Notes: generated by a model from the sequence alone, not told the origin. DNA of 64,000 bases from Polytrichum commune (GCA_950295325.1 OX485804.1:41044001-41108000), one strand, 5' to 3'. Shown: positions 46,515-59,786, counted from the stretch's first letter. Translations and numbers: made by a program.

Positions 46515-47039
46515 ATTGGACTTTTATCAGTGTTCACAAGGCCCTAAAGTTCGTCACCCGATCTGTCCCAATATCTAAGATGTTGGGAGATATTCCACTC
46601 TCACCAATTTTACCATGTACACATGTGGTAGATGTTTCTTTTTTGGTCAATGCCCAAGTACATTGATTATCCCATGAAGTGTGCATGGTATGATGGTACT
46701 AATTCCCGAAACATGCATTATTTTGCCAAATCTAAAAATTAGTTAGGGGTGAATTATTTACTGAGTGATATTGAATTCATGAATACATGCCCATTTACCA
46801 TACATTTCAAGATAAATAATGCGTGCTCTAAGGTGTTTGTGAAGTGCAATACTTTTCAACCCTCGTAATTATCCAAGCGATGATAGTGACCAAAACACAA
46901 ATACCGAATTGTGGCTCAAAAAGATATTGTTGAAGTTTTAATACACTGAAGAAGAAAGTGACTTGTGTATGGGAGAACTCCTAGAATCTACGGAAATACT
47001 TCAACACGATATGTGGTATATGTGCATATGTGGTAGAAA

Positions 47040-47301
47040 TTTGGAATGGCACACAAATTGGCCTCAACTTATGCAACTTTGGTAGAAAATTATACTCATT
47101 CCATCAAGTATGGCTATTTGTGATAGAGGATTTTCCAAACAAGATGCAATCAAAAGCCACTTGCGCAATAGGTTGAACTTGAAGACCCTTGATGCTCTTA
47201 TGCATGCCTCTCTTTGTGGGCTTGAAGTGGATGCAATGGATTGGGCTATCTGTCTTCAACATTTAGAGAAACATGCGAGACTAAAGGACACTTATACTTG
47301 A
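47040..47301 (+). pseudogene. hAT-like transposase/zinc-finger-862-like C-terminal remnant
   Basis: Translates as PSSMAICDRGFSKQDAIKSH then LRNRLNLKTLDALMHASLCG and LEVDAMDW. This is the conserved C-terminal segment of hAT-derived plant proteins (CERGFSKQNAIKS-type). An in-frame TAG lies upstream (WPQLMQLW, then stop), and no N-terminal domain, BED finger or TIR is found. A dead fragment. Confidence 0.7.
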
Positions 47302-50300
47302 TTGATAGTTTGTTTTTGTTACAAATCAAGATTGTATTTTGATTATTCAAAATATTAGTTTTTTTTAAATAACGTGTAACCCAAAATTGAGGTGACGCTT
47401 TAGGATAAAATGTATATGTCAATTGACATTCATTTTTTGTTTTTGAAAACGTCATGTGAAAATTGTCAAACATGCACATTGGTGGTGACGATGTCCTCAC
47501 CTGCAAAGCCATTTGACCCCCAAGTAAATCCCGCCTCCATATGCATGCTGCCACCAATATTGAAAACCATTTTTAAATAAAAAAAATCAAATCCAGTTGT
47601 ACAGATGTGAACTAGATTACCATATATTCTTGTTGTGAGAATTTGAAGTCAATCGGGCTAGGTACGATGACATATGAATAGGCCTTTGTCCGGGCACCTA
47701 GAGAAAAGTCTAAATTTATTTATTTCAAGACCATTTCGGTCATGCCACAAATTTTACAAAGTTGGAATCTTTGCCATAATATGTCACGTGGATGAGAAAT
47801 TAGCTACTCCCAAAAATTTGGGTTTTTTTGAGCAAATTTAGATGAAGTCCGTGATCCTCAAAGTGGGGGGAGGGGCACATGAGGTCATTTTGGAAGATTC
47901 TCCCTTTTTCATAGAGCAAGCAACATGTGCACTAAGTATTTATTCCAAATCCATACGGTCACGTTGTGTACAGACTTCACCTTGTCCTAAGGGGAAAACG
48001 AAAAAAAATTAAGAAAATGAAAACCACCCAAATTGGCATTGTATGTGATAGATATTGGCTCCTAAATTTGGCTCCTATATTTGAGCAACACATTGAACCG
48101 CCTCCCAAAACAAGCAATGCCAACATAACAAAAAATCCTACATACTTGGAGTATGAGGATTTTATATGGTGTTTTGGCCCACGTGGTAGTGGGCACCACC
48201 CTACACTAGTAGATACGTTTCCGTTCATGTAGATTGTCACTTAGTGGGTCGCAAATCCGGTAGAATATTAGGTGGCGACCCATTTCGGGTTGCTTGAGTG
48301 TTTAAGGGTTAACTCCTAACTTCCCATCCCCAAATTCCCTAAAATTTGCCTAAAAAATGTGACCTCAACTTCAACAACCATAGCTGAAAATGTAAAGTTT
48401 TTTTGACAAATCCAACCGTATAGATGTTTGCATACGAGAGGCAAACAAATTGAAGTTCTAGTATGTAGGAGATTACAATAGGAATGTCAATAGTGGTCTT
48501 GAGTTTCAACAATTTAGAAATTGAATTAAGGTTGTTTTTTTTATTAAACCTCCACTCAAATCATCTTCAAATGACAAAATGTTATCTTCATTCAAAAGAG
48601 GGGCAAAATACTTACTCAAATCGGCTTTAAAATCTTGAAATTGTGATTTTGTGATTTTTGGGAGAGCTTTGCAATTCGAGGCATCAATGCCACAACTTCG
48701 CACCTTCCATATGTACTTACACCCACCAACACATGTCCAACTAAACATTCCAATGGTAGATGTTTAGGATATGTTGTGTTTGAGTGTCGTGCACATTTTT
48801 AGATCAATTGGGAATCATTTGCACATAGGGATCAACAAAAAAAAGACCATGTTTATGATATGATGCCCCTAATTATGGAGGTGACAACGTCAATTTTTTG
48901 TTTGTAAACCAATTCCATTGTAAACCAATTGAGAGCACACTCCTATATTTAGATGAGTCAAAAAATAGATAACTATGTTGAATCAAAATTATCCACATGG
49001 CATAACATTGCAAACTCAAATATGAACAAGAGGACTAGTTGAAACAATCAAAACACTGTCCAAACCAGTGGGTTAGAGCGAATTGCTCACAACCATACTA
49101 TGGTCTCATAGGATAGTAGGGGTTAATTCCGGGATTCCCCATTCACGGGAGAGTTCAAGATGTACATTGTAGAGATTTCGACAAACAACTATAACTTATC
49201 AAAGTCTTTTTTTTATCACAACTTCTTTCTTTGGAAATAGCCATTCTCTAGTTGCTTAGTATTGTTATCGTGTATTGAAGATTGCTATTCTTTTTGGGAA
49301 ACTTGTTTTATTTTTAAGACAAGAATGGTGGAGAATAGCAAGGTGACAACCTCACCACCACAACCACCACCACTAGGTTGTTCATTGTATAATCCTACCT
49401 CTTTACACGCCTCTTTAATACGATGTTTGATAATACAACAACCTCAATATAATGACACAACTTTTGTAAACCAAGCTTCTAGTTAACATTTACCTCAATA
49501 ATACGGTTGTGATTGTTAATAGGACAGTCTTGGACCCCAAAAATGTCATATTATAGAAGCAATTAATGCATATATGGTGGGTCCCGCAAATAATCGTTGG
49601 TAGACTTATGTAATTTTCACATGTGAAATGTGGATAAAAGAAAATTTACTATAAAATGATGTTGAAACATGGGAATTAAGAAAATTAGGTTCTTTATCTC
49701 AACACCTCATCCAGAGTCTCATTAGCTTCTCATTCTTCCACAATAATTCTCACCTAAACCCTAATCCAAGGTGCACAAAATGTTTTTGATCATTTGAACT
49801 CAATATTTATCATATTTCTTTAATTAGTATAATGTTGGGAAGCTCTTGAAATTTTACTTCTTTTGGTGGCATTTTTGTCCAATTCCAAGTTGTATTGGCA
49901 AAGTTATGAGCATTTGAAGGCATGTTAAGTTTTTTGCATTTCATTTCTAGAGATCGGAGAAGCTCAATAATATATATGTTGCTAATTTAAAGTGACAACA
50001 ACAACATAATATTGATTCCTTCTTCGAGTCCACATAGATTTCATGAGAGAAATTTGAATTTTTCTAAGAATATTTATTTTGTACGTGTGGCAAAATTTCT
50101 AATGTGTGTTTTTATGAAGTATACACTGCTATTATGACAAAGAGGTCGAATTTGTCATGTTGAATATGTGACACCTTGATAGTACAACAATTTTGTCATT
50201 TCCTAAACATATCCTATTAAAGTGGTAGGATTGTATACCTATAGACTAGCTTGGACCCATCCCATCCTAGCCCGTTGCACCTATACATATGGTTTAATAT

Positions 50301-51909
50301 CCCAATGACCCCAACCCCATGCACCCATGCACCCATATATCCGTATGCTTGTATGCCCAAGCCCATGCTCATACCCCCCCCTATGACTCGCCATCATGCC
50401 CCCATGGAGTGCTTAAACAAAAGAAAAACAATATTTTATTTTAATTAGATTGTCCAACTATGTCCTATATTGCCCATGCTGCCATGCATGCCCACCTTTT
50501 GCATTTGTAGCACCCCACTTTTCCACATTTGTTTCATCTTTCTTTTGTTACGTGTTTGTTTTGTGAAGGAATTTTTTGCATGTGACACTTTTTCTTTGGA
50601 AAGGTAGTTGGACATGTGTCCACTTTTGTAGACCACCACCACCACCACCACCTTTGTATTTATATTAGAATTATAAATTTCATCATACTAGATCGTAGTT
50701 CTTGTCTTCGTAATAATTCGTTCTACAATATGCATGTATGGACGGTATCAACAATACCTCGTATGCATTCTTATTTTGGACTAACCTTTTGCACATTTTT
50801 GCTTTAAACAAAGTTATAGCAATTATGACACTTATTTTCACTAAATATCAAGCAAATTATTTTGAACCCATGAGAAAGGAGGGAGGTTGTTTACAACACT
50901 CTCCTTGGTAGGTGCTATGTGACCTTTTGGATGATACTTTGGTTTTGTTTTGAGAGAGAGAGAGTGAGAGAGCTTGGCATTTCTTGAGCAATTCTATGCA
51001 TACTTTCAAGCTTAGTCACTTCTTAGCTCGTCTCTTGTTCAGAGGCCATCCCATTCTCCTATATATTCGTGTACCCTTTGATACCCAAGCGAGTGGGTGG
51101 GATTATCTCGCAAAGAAAATATTTGTCCAACTATCTTTTCCAACATGGTGCTTTCTCATATCGGTATGTCTCCTCAAAGTAAAAACTTTCAACCTCAATC
51201 ATCAACCTGGTAGGATTTTATCCTCTTTATGCTCATGTAAAGTTGTTGTGCTAAGTATCCAAAGTTTACATGCTCAAGTTCAAGATTATGTGTAAGACAA
51301 AACTAATAGAGATTCAAGTGTTTGCCCTAAATACATATGCTTTGTATTCTAAATTGTCTTGTAGAATACCCAAGCAACATACAATTTTTTTGAAGAAATA
51401 TGAGACACAAAAGTTAATAGTGTTTCCAAATTTGTGAAGGGTATGCATCACTTGTGAGTATGCATCCACATGGAGGGTTAGTAACGCACACGAGGTAAAT
51501 ATCAATAGAACCCAATTGTTATCTATGCTACACAATCCTGTTCAACATAAACAATCATTTTGTATCATTGAATACACATACTATCATTGAGTATTCTACA
51601 TGCTCTTTAGCTGTTGGAAGCATGTGACACTAAACATTGTGGCATGTTACACGCTCCTTCCACCTTTACTAGTCCTCACTATTAGCCTAATCCCAGGGGT
51701 TACTCAGGGTAAGTAACAACAACTACTTAAACTATGAAAGAATGTTCTTGTGGTTTCTCCTTTACATGTTACAATATTAGGTGAGTTCCATTGGCCATAG
51801 ATTCATAGATGCAAAGCTATGGTGGACATACGTCTGGAAGCTTTTACTAAACCCTATAGTAATTTTTCTATTAAGGTTATTTTTTCGTCACATGGGTAGA
51901 TTTATTTGC

Positions 51910-51955
<46 letters not shown>

Positions 51956-52860
51956 ACCTTGATCATGCAATGAGCTTATATTTGGTTTCCTATCACCTAC
52001 CGAGGAGGTAAAAATACAAAATTGCCCCCTACAAGTTGGTTGCTAATTCATCCCAAATCAAGTTCACCACACTAATTTCAAATCTTTGGACTTTATTTAG
52101 GAAACGAATTAGCTAAAATTAGGTACATGTAGCAATTCCATGGTTATATAATAATAATCAATATTATTACCCCCTCCTTTGGCTCACCCTCCCATGCGAC
52201 AAGTCTTGTGAACATTGAACTATAATGCTTGGTACAAGTTATGATGCAATTATAGCACATCACATAACATTACTAAGTAGCTACATGTTGGTTTCTTTCC
52301 CAAAATTATAATAAAAACAAAAAATAAATAAAATAAACTCCAAATTTATAGTTGCTTGTCAAAAACTCTACTATATAGAACTTGAGTGCTCCCCAATAAC
52401 GGAGAATTCTGGACTTTAAAGAGAATTGTTCTCGCTTGATACACGGTCCCACAAAATGCAGCCAAAGAGTTGAGTAATGTTATGCAAATACAAGAACGTG
52501 TGTTCTAATTTTCCATTTGCATACACATAGTTAGTAAAGTTGTAGTTTGATTGATGAACGTCATTGAAGCCATGAGGCCATCACATCCACAAGTATTTAG
52601 GTTACGGATGAATCTAAATGCACTCACCTACACTATTCCCACTGTAATTACACTGTAGTCGTGTGAGTCAATTTTGTAAAGTGAGCAGTGGCCTTCAAAA
52701 ACAAGCCTGTGATTTCCCTTCTTATATATGTATTTTGCGCTTTAAAAATTTCAATGCCAAGTTGAAGCGAACATAACATTATTTAGCTACTATCGGTTGT
52801 TTCATTGTAATAATACGAGTGACGGTGCTTCACCCGAGTTTAACATGTTGAAACTGATCT
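47302..52860. other. Non-coding, no gene recognised
   Basis: AT-rich with many short open frames lacking domains. Microsatellites: (CAC)n at 50634-50652 and (GA)n at 51914-51953. The 49125-49260 block is related to 39830-39960. A CA-rich, G-poor stretch lies at 50255-50400. Confidence 0.45.
51914..51953. repeat. (GA)n microsatellite
   Basis: About 20 uninterrupted GA units. Confidence 0.95.
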
Positions 52861-52865
52861 ACTAA

Positions 52866-53364
52866 GGGCCACTTCACACACAAGCCAAGAGCCGTGACCA
52901 TGAAATTATAAGAGCCCAAAAGAAAGTGTCCAAAGGCCGTCCCAAGACACTTCCAAAATCATGTAGTGTGGTCATGGACCCTCAGGTGTAATGTGAAGTC
53001 ATATGTGACCGGACCCTCAACCAAAGGCTATTTCAATGAAACTCTATTCATTTAGGACCTCACACATGATAAAATGGAATAAACCAATAGTTGTGAGCGT
53101 TTAGAGTGCCATGGTCTCCCGGTTTTGTGTTAGGCCTACCTCCAAGAGGTGATTTGTGAAAACAGTCCAAGTGACCATGAAACATGATCCATTCGATGCC
53201 ATGTAGGAATCCATGTAGACTTTACATCCATCTTGCATTCACTCACTCTGTTGGTCCCTCAAGCGTAGTGTGAAGTGAACTTGGACCGGCTCCGCCTTTT
53301 CCACCAATGAGAGTGCTCGAAGTGTATTGGTCATGGGTTCTCAGTCTCGTGTGTGAAGTGGCCC
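52866..53364. mobile_element. Tourist-like (PIF/Harbinger) MITE, copy 1
   Basis: Ends GGGCCACTTCACACAC and GTGTGTGAAGTGGCCC are exact inverted copies. The TAA target duplication is exact (52863-52865 and 53365-53367). The 499-bp interior is shared with 62609-63090 (CCAAGAGCCGTGACCATGAA, GGCCGTCCCAA, CCTCACACATGATAAAAT, GGACCGGCTCCGCCTT). No coding. Confidence 0.9.
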
Positions 53365-53804
53365 TAAGAGAAGAACCATGGGATAGATTTTGAATACTAC
53401 GTGACTGATTCCCAACCCCACGCACCCTTGATACTCAGTTGAATAATGTTATGAAGAAATAGCTTTCTTATTTTCAATATAAGTAGGTGGGTGTGCCTAT
53501 CTCAAACACGAGTTTGATGCAAACACTTGATTTTTGCATCGTGAACAACACAAGTGTGATTATCATAACGCGGTCACTTGTGATTGATGTCTAAAGAGCA
53601 AACACTTAGTTCATTGGCTTCCATGAAGCAAAGTGAACAATATGAGACATGCTTGGTGCTACTTAATTGTTTTGAGACGTACTACTTCATGTTGTTGTTG
53701 TTGTTGTGGTGGTGGTGTTTTTAATTTCTTTTTCTTCTTTGTTGAAGCTTCATGAGCATCTGCATGTTGAATGCATAATGGAGTTATATGTAAAGTCCCT
53801 CAAA

Positions 53805-54195
53805 GAAAATTGAGAGAGTGGGTTTGATCCTTCTTTGAGAAAACTATCAACCAAGAGCTCATTAGCTTGTGTGTATCGGAGCATGTTTTGAAAACAGGGT
53901 AAAACTTTTCAGATCTCCTCTTTCCACCTCTCAATCTTTGAGAGGATTTTAGGATTTAAAATAGGGTATGCACATGGGACCCACTGTCCAAATTCCAGCT
54001 CAACTAATGCAAGGCTAGCATGGTCCACCCATCCTAGTAGGACAAGGTGGAAAGTTGGTTTTTAATAGCTTGACACTACTCTTTGTGTATATCATTGGGA
54101 AATTGTTAAACCGGGTGACTTTGAGTTGATTCTCATAAACTCAAGTTTAGGGATAAAACCCATGGTTTCATATGCTTTACTTTATAAATAAGTCT
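53805..54195 (+). repeat. Direct repeat, partner at 55795-56205
   Basis: Shared order: GTCCCTCAAAGA, TTTGATCCTTCTTTG, GAGCTCATTAGCTTGT, GAGCATGTTT/GAGCTTATTT, CTCTTTCCACCTC, GGGACC-CT, GTCCACCCA, TTGATTCTCATAAACTCA, AAACCCATGG and TGCTTTACTTTA. Two direct copies 2 kb apart could be old LTRs or two copies of a dispersed repeat. No internal gag/pol motif was seen between them. Confidence 0.6.
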
Positions 54196-54789
54196 AATCC
54201 ATAATGAAGAATGCTATTTGTTTTTTTAGTTTTATCCAAATTTAAAGTTGGTGATATGATCAATTTTCTTTTATTTTTTTGAATTTAAGTCACAAGGGAG
54301 AAGCTATAATGGCTTATTCGTTGGTGATAATAGAAGTTGTGTACATTACATTGGATGCACAACTGGCACTTAACCCATCAAACCTCATTGCTACGCTGGC
54401 TTTTTTTCACCCTTTTTTCACCCTTTTCTTTTTTTTCTTTTTTTTTGAGATAGAAGGCCGACATGCCAATTCCTTTAGATTTGGGTATCTCTCCACCATC
54501 ATCTGGTAGTTTAAGGTCATCTCGGACCAATTCTCTTTTTTCTTTTTGCATGAGGGGGAAAGCCATTTAATTTTTTTAATAGTTTGGCGTCATGAAGCCA
54601 AGAAAATAATAGACTAAAGTCACACATGGTTGGGTCATTGCGTGTTGTTATAATCATCTGTCTTTAGTAGTCTGGGTGTGACCTCAAGTCAAATGTGGCA
54701 CCAAAATCTAACTTGAGAGATAGCTACCACCCACTCTAGAATACACATACGAACCCCCAAACTTGGAGACTCAATTTCTAACATGTCCA

Positions 54790-55460
54790 AGCCTATGTTT
54801 GGGGAAAACCGACGGCTAGTTCATTACCAGCCGATGAATTTTCCCTCATGGCCGGTCCAAATTTCCAACCATCGGATGGCAATCCGATTGTAATTTCAAT
54901 CCTCCGGCAATTAGCCGATGGACCAGAAAATGTCCCGGAAATGTAGCCGATTCTTCTTGTGAGTTACTGGATTTCAGCCGGAAGCATCCAGAGCACTATT
55001 TGTCTGGGGCATCTGATGATGCACTTGAGGAAGTACCCTAAACCTTAAACTTTTTGAATTATGCAACCTTTCCATGACCAAATCCAATTGCTTCTATGAA
55101 GAATTGGGGGACCCTTGGCCTTCAAGCGGTGAAGGCATTGCTAGGTTCAATTCTTGCCAAGGATATTAACTCTTCAAATCTAAAGTTTTGAACATGCCTT
55201 TCTTTTCACTTATTCAAGATTTTGTACTAAGAAATGATTTCTAATAACTTTTCATACATTTTTTAAACAATTAGTGCCGATATGAATTCCATTTAATCGG
55301 ATATTGGCCAATGAAAATATGAAAATATAGGCAATTGGCCGATTGATTTTACAAAAGACCGGCTGTTGCCGATGTAAATTGGGAAAAATCCGACCCTTCG
55401 TAGCAACTACCGGCAATTAGCCACTAAGGCTTCAAAAACTTCCCGAACTCTGGTCCAAGC
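54790..55460. repeat. GGCAATTAGCC/CCGATGG-rich repeat, possible element termini
   Basis: Repeated GCCGATG, CCGGCAATTAGCC and TCGGAT words cluster at 54800-54970 and 55275-55440. TTCTTCTTGTGAG at 54950 resembles a decayed CACTACAAGAA end. Suggests a degenerate CACTA-type element; the boundaries are not proven. Confidence 0.4.
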
Positions 55461-55619
55461 TTGTATAAAATTATTTTTACCCATGACATTCATCCATCCA
55501 TGGTATCATCGAGAACTATGCAAATCACCGCTTTTGGTACAATAGTCGACCCTAGATGGAATTGCGAACTTTGGGATTGTAAGTTCAAACTTTGAAATTT
55601 GATCATAATTATGATACGC

Positions 55620-55740
55620 AGTCTTGTTTTGGTTACTCATTTTAAAATGGACATCTACATTTCAGCGGTGTGTGGTCACACGTGGATCTAAGAATGGACA
55701 TAAGTTGGATGTGGCATACAAGTGGCCATTCGTAAAAATT
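55620..55740 (+). repeat. Dispersed repeat R1 copy
   Basis: ACATCTACATTTCAGCGGTG, TGTGGTCACACGTGGATCTA and AGAATGGACATAAGTTGGA match the R1 core. Confidence 0.55.
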
Positions 55741-55794
55741 ATGAAAAAGAAATTTGTAGGAAACTCCTTTGCACATGATAGAGTTTTCCGTGAA

Positions 55795-56205
55795 GTCTCT
55801 CAAAGAGGGATGTGAAAATCATGGGTTTGATTCTTCTTTGTGAAAAAATCCTATGAAGAGCTCATTAGCTTGTTGTGTATTGGAGCTTATTTCGAAACAC
55901 AGTTGAAATTTTTAGGCCCCTCTTTCCACCTCAAAAACTTTGAGAAAAAATCAGGATCTAAAATAAGTATGCATGTGGGACCTGCTACCCTAAATCCCAC
56001 ATTGGCCTATGCAAAACTAGTTGGGTCCACCCACCCTATTAGAACAAGCTAGAAAGCCAAATTGTAATAGCCCAACACCATTATTTGTGTATGATAATTC
56101 AAGCATTAAGAAGACTTATGTGACTTTGTCTTGATTCTCATAAACTCAGGGTTTGTGCTAAACCCATGGTGCCATTTGCTTTACTTTACGGATATATCTC
56201 TAATG
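55795..56205 (+). repeat. Direct repeat, partner at 53805-54195
   Basis: Second copy of the pair described at 53805. It ends with TGCTTTACTTTACGGATATA versus TGCTTTACTTTATAAATAAG in the first. Confidence 0.6.
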
Positions 56206-56947
56206 TCAAGGGTGGTTTGAATCTATCCAAGTTCATGTTGGGACCACAAGGTAAACTTCTCTTTCAATGAACGAGGAGAACCAACCGCTACAATGTTTTG
56301 TCTAATTAGTGTGGGTAGGAAATTCATGCGGGTTGAAAATTAGTGTGGGCCACGATAATTTATGAGTACTTTCCTTGGTTAACATCCTTTTGGATGAAAT
56401 TTGTATTGTCATCCCGAACACTTCATCCATGTACGTTAGGGTTCTTTGTGGTGTGCCATTGGCCAAAAAATAGGTTTGAGCACAAACACAGTTTGAGTAC
56501 ATACTGTAATGTCCATCTTTCCTTTGTTGTCAAGCTTAGCGGAGGAGGAGCCACCTTACACCAACCAAAGTAAGCAGGTATCTATCTTGGTGTTGTACCT
56601 TAAGTCTTTCAACTCATCTTAGTCATTAGGTTCCACTTGTCATTTCAATCTTTGATAGACAAGCATGTTAGTCAGTGAGATGTTTGTTGGGATGTTGTAA
56701 GTTACTAGATTTCGGTTATCAATATTAGGGGTTGTCACACCTCCTCGGAAAATGGAGAATGGGGGAATGGAGAATGGACAATGGAGAATGAGGAAAAAAA
56801 AGGAGCCAATTAGCTTCTCCATGGAGAAAGGTGTGAACACCCTTTGTGGCCCGTGGAGAATGGAGAATAGGAATTACCATTGCCGCCCGCATGTGGTAAG
56901 AATTTGTGCTCTATTCACACGCTCGGATTTGAAGTCCGATCAACTAA

Positions 56948-57986
56948 GGGCGGCTTTATACATGGCCTGGGGCCGGCTGAAGCACCGGCCCGATTAAGCC
57001 CTCAATCTGGCCCCACTTTATGAACTTTTTTAGGGCCTAACCTTGTCACCTGTAAAGTGGTGAGGCCCGATTCTAGGGCCCGATGGTCTTGAGGGTTGAG
57101 TTTCATAAAACTTACCGTGGTCAATGCCTGGTGTTCTCGACAATTAAGTTTTATGACATTTAATACTATGGGGGATGACATCTATAGGGTTGTGGTTAGC
57201 GAATCAAAATTGGGTCCCACTGGACTAAATTGGGGCCTTTGAATCTATTCCAACATCAAAATGCTCCTATAAATTTATCTACCATGTTCAATGGATTGAC
57301 CGATGGGTGTGGTTTAGAAGGCACACCATATTCTTGATTAACGGCTTAAATGTTTCATTTTTGTCTTAAGTGCATTATTAGCACCTTAATTGTTGTGTTA
57401 TTAGCCTAATGCTATCATATTCACACTAATTGTTATCTTATTAGACTAGTCCATAGCCTAAGCCATACCATATGCTTGAGTAAATGCTTAAATGTTTCAT
57501 TTCTATTTTAAGTGTGTGATTAGCATCCTAATTGTTGTGTTTTTAGCCTAATTCTACCATATTTGTGCTAATTATTGTGTTAGTGGACTAACCCACTGAA
57601 TAATGCAGGCCAAATTCTTGATTGACAACTTAAAATGTTTCATTTTTATCTTAAGTGTAGGATTAGCGTCTTAATTGTTGTGTTATTACCCTATTGCTAA
57701 CATACTTATACTAATTGTTGCCTTATTAGACCAACCCATAGCCTAAGCCATACCATGTGCTTGATTAAATACTTCAATGTTTCATTCTTATCTTAAGTGT
57801 GTGATTAGCATCCTAATTGTTGTATTATTAGCCTAATGCTATCATGTTTTAGCTAATTGATGCGTTATTAGACTAACCTATAGTCTAAGCCATACTACAT
57901 GCTTGATTAAATGCTTGAATGTTTCACTTTTATCTTAAGTGTGTGATTAACACCCTAATTGTTGCCTTATTAGTATAAAGTGGCCC
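56948..57986. mobile_element. Tourist-like element carrying a 143-bp satellite
   Basis: Left end GGGCGGCTTTATAC, right end GTATAAAGTGGCCC (12 of 14 positions inverted matches). TAA flanks both sides exactly (56945-56947 and 57987-57989). Left subterminal region has GGCCCGATTAAGCCC and GGGCCTAACC. Most of the interior is a tandem array. No transposase. Confidence 0.75.
57330..57975 (+). repeat. 143-bp tandem satellite, about 4.5 copies
   Basis: Unit: TTGATTAAATGCTTAAATGT, TTCATTTTTATCTTAAGTGT, GTGATTAGCATCCTAATTGT, TGTGTTATTAGCCTAATGCT, a CATATTTGTGCTAATTGTTG block, TTATTAGACTAACCCATAGC and CTAAGCCATACCATATGC. AATGTTTCA recurs near 57349, 57492, 57634, 57776 and 57917. Confidence 0.88.
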
Positions 57987-58687
57987 TAAAGCCCCGCCGC
58001 AACAAAAAGAAGCGACCCCAAGTGAAAAACAGTAAAACCTTCGCACAAGAAGTTTTCTTTGATTTTCCAACATTTCTTGCAAATTTACATGTTCGATTGA
58101 GGACAACTGCAAAATACATTTGGATAGAAACATGAAATTTCATCCAGATATGCGAATGAAAAAGCCCACACTAATTTCTCCCACTGGAAACTACATTGAA
58201 CCACTTCAAATTATTCTAATAAAATAGTGTGGCGAATGGGGAATTAGTGTGACCCACACCAACTAGACAAAACAGTGTAGTTGCAGATAAACCATTTGAG
58301 TTTGAGAAATAACCTGATAACATGTTGAATTTAACGACTTCGGGCGATCAGTCTAGAGGAATCTATGGAACAAGCCTCAAATTAATAAAGGAAAACCTCG
58401 GGCTTGGGGACAACGTGCGTAAGGAAAATGAAGACGTCACTTGAAAACCTCAATATAATATGCCCATCACAATAACCAACAAGCGAAGGACATTGTCAGT
58501 ACAAGTAGAGTCAGATGGTTGATTTTTGATTCTTCACATTGTACTGGAAACATGTGCCAAATACCTCATGCACAAGTTTAACACGAGTTATGTATTTCAT
58601 TTCTATATTCTTGGATTGACGTCTTAAATTTGAACCAACCTTTCAATTGAAGTGCTGAAATTTGAGAGCCCTTCACAATGAAACTCG

Positions 58688-59786
58688 TGGCCACTTCACA
58701 CACAAGGCTGAAGGCCCCTGACCATGGCAACGTAAGAGCTCTCATTGGTCGAAAAGGCGGAGACCATCTAAGTTCACTTCACACTAGGAGGCGAAGGCCT
58801 AAAGGCCCAAAGAAAAGTTTGTGGATGAAAAGTCTACATGGAGTCCTACATGGCAGGTTATGGATAAGAGTGCATGGTCTACCGGAATTTGCGTCAAACC
58901 CACTTCCAAGAGGTGGGCCAAGAGGTGACGCAAATTCCAAGAGAGCAAGATTTCTTTTAATATATTTTCCAACATGATATATTTCAGGACAGACTACATG
59001 GCATATTCCAAAATAGATTCTAGAACAAATTCCAAGATAAACAAACACCACCAAGTAATCCTCTTAAATTGATAAAGTTTGAAACATATTAGAGTTATCC
59101 GTAAAGTGAGCTGGTGTTTTGACAGATTTTGAGTGCACTATTCACACAAACCCATGGAAACGCAAAGTAAGGCTCTTGAATTCCGGGGCATAATACACAA
59201 GGCCAGGGTTTAGGGTCAGAGCTGGTATGCTTGTTTTTGGATGAGAGAATCCGCCTATTCGTGGTTGAGGCCGTCATGCGTGCTTGCTGATTTTGGGCGT
59301 GCTTCACTACTTACTTAGTCTTGTCTGCACCCCTAACAAAATTAGCGAAACAGGGCGACAAAATTAGCACCCTCTGACAAAACGACGCTAAATTCCCGGG
59401 GTGTGCTCGCAACACAGGAGCAAATTTTTTTTTTCACCATTTCCGGTCCCTCAAAAGATTTGTGCCTGTGTTTTTTTATAGCTACAGACACCTGCTCCAC
59501 TTTTAGGGCCTGTCACACAATTTTCTCAAATCCAGGCCCAAAACCCTCTCTTCAGCTCACTTTACGGATAACTCTATTATATTAGACCCAATCCTCCCCT
59601 CTTTTTCCGCCAACAAAATATGCAATGGTCCCGCAACATGGTTCATTCTCACTTCACACTTTGCTTGAGGGCCCAAGACTACATAAAACGGCTTTCCCAA
59701 CACCCATTATACACTGCCTTTGGATGAGAGTCAAGGGCCCTCACCATTACAAGGACACGTCTCTTGGCTCATGTGTGAAGTGGCCC
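58688..59786. mobile_element. Tourist-like MITE, copy 2, interrupted by a nested MITE
   Basis: Ends TGGCCACTTCACACACAAGG and the complement of GGGCCACTTCACACATGAGC. Interior matches 63340-63907 (GGCGGAGACC, CTTCACACTAGGAGG, TTTGCGTCA, CTCTTTTTCCGCCAACAAAA, CATGGTTCATTCTCACTT). Flanks TCG/TCA are a decayed 3-bp duplication. Interrupted at 59091-59575. Confidence 0.82.
59091..59575. mobile_element. Nested MITE, 23-bp perfect TIRs
   Basis: AGAGTTATCCGTAAAGTGAG (then CTG) is repeated in exact inverse at 59553-59575. Comparison with the uninterrupted relative at 63688-63706 (CATATTATATTAAACC) shows a clean insertion with duplication of ATT, or of TATTA if one base is removed from each end. 485 bp. 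It contains a short minus-strand frame without a known domain. Confidence 0.85.

Larger units (their letters stand above)
44185..46670 (+). repeat. Tandem repeat of about 338 bp, split by a 1.57-kb insertion
   Basis: Copies start near 44190, 44528 and 44868: GTGCAA-ATCCCCTTC, TTGAGTTTAATGTACAATGT, the CAATGC-TGAATTGA block, TTCACAA-CCC-AAGTTC, CTCACCAATG/CTCACTAGTG and TTTGGTCAATTCC-AG. The third copy breaks off near 44946, and its continuation (ATTGGACTTTTATCAGTGTT, CACAAGGCCCTAAAGTTCGT, GATATTCCACTCTCACC) resumes near 46515. Confidence 0.72.
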
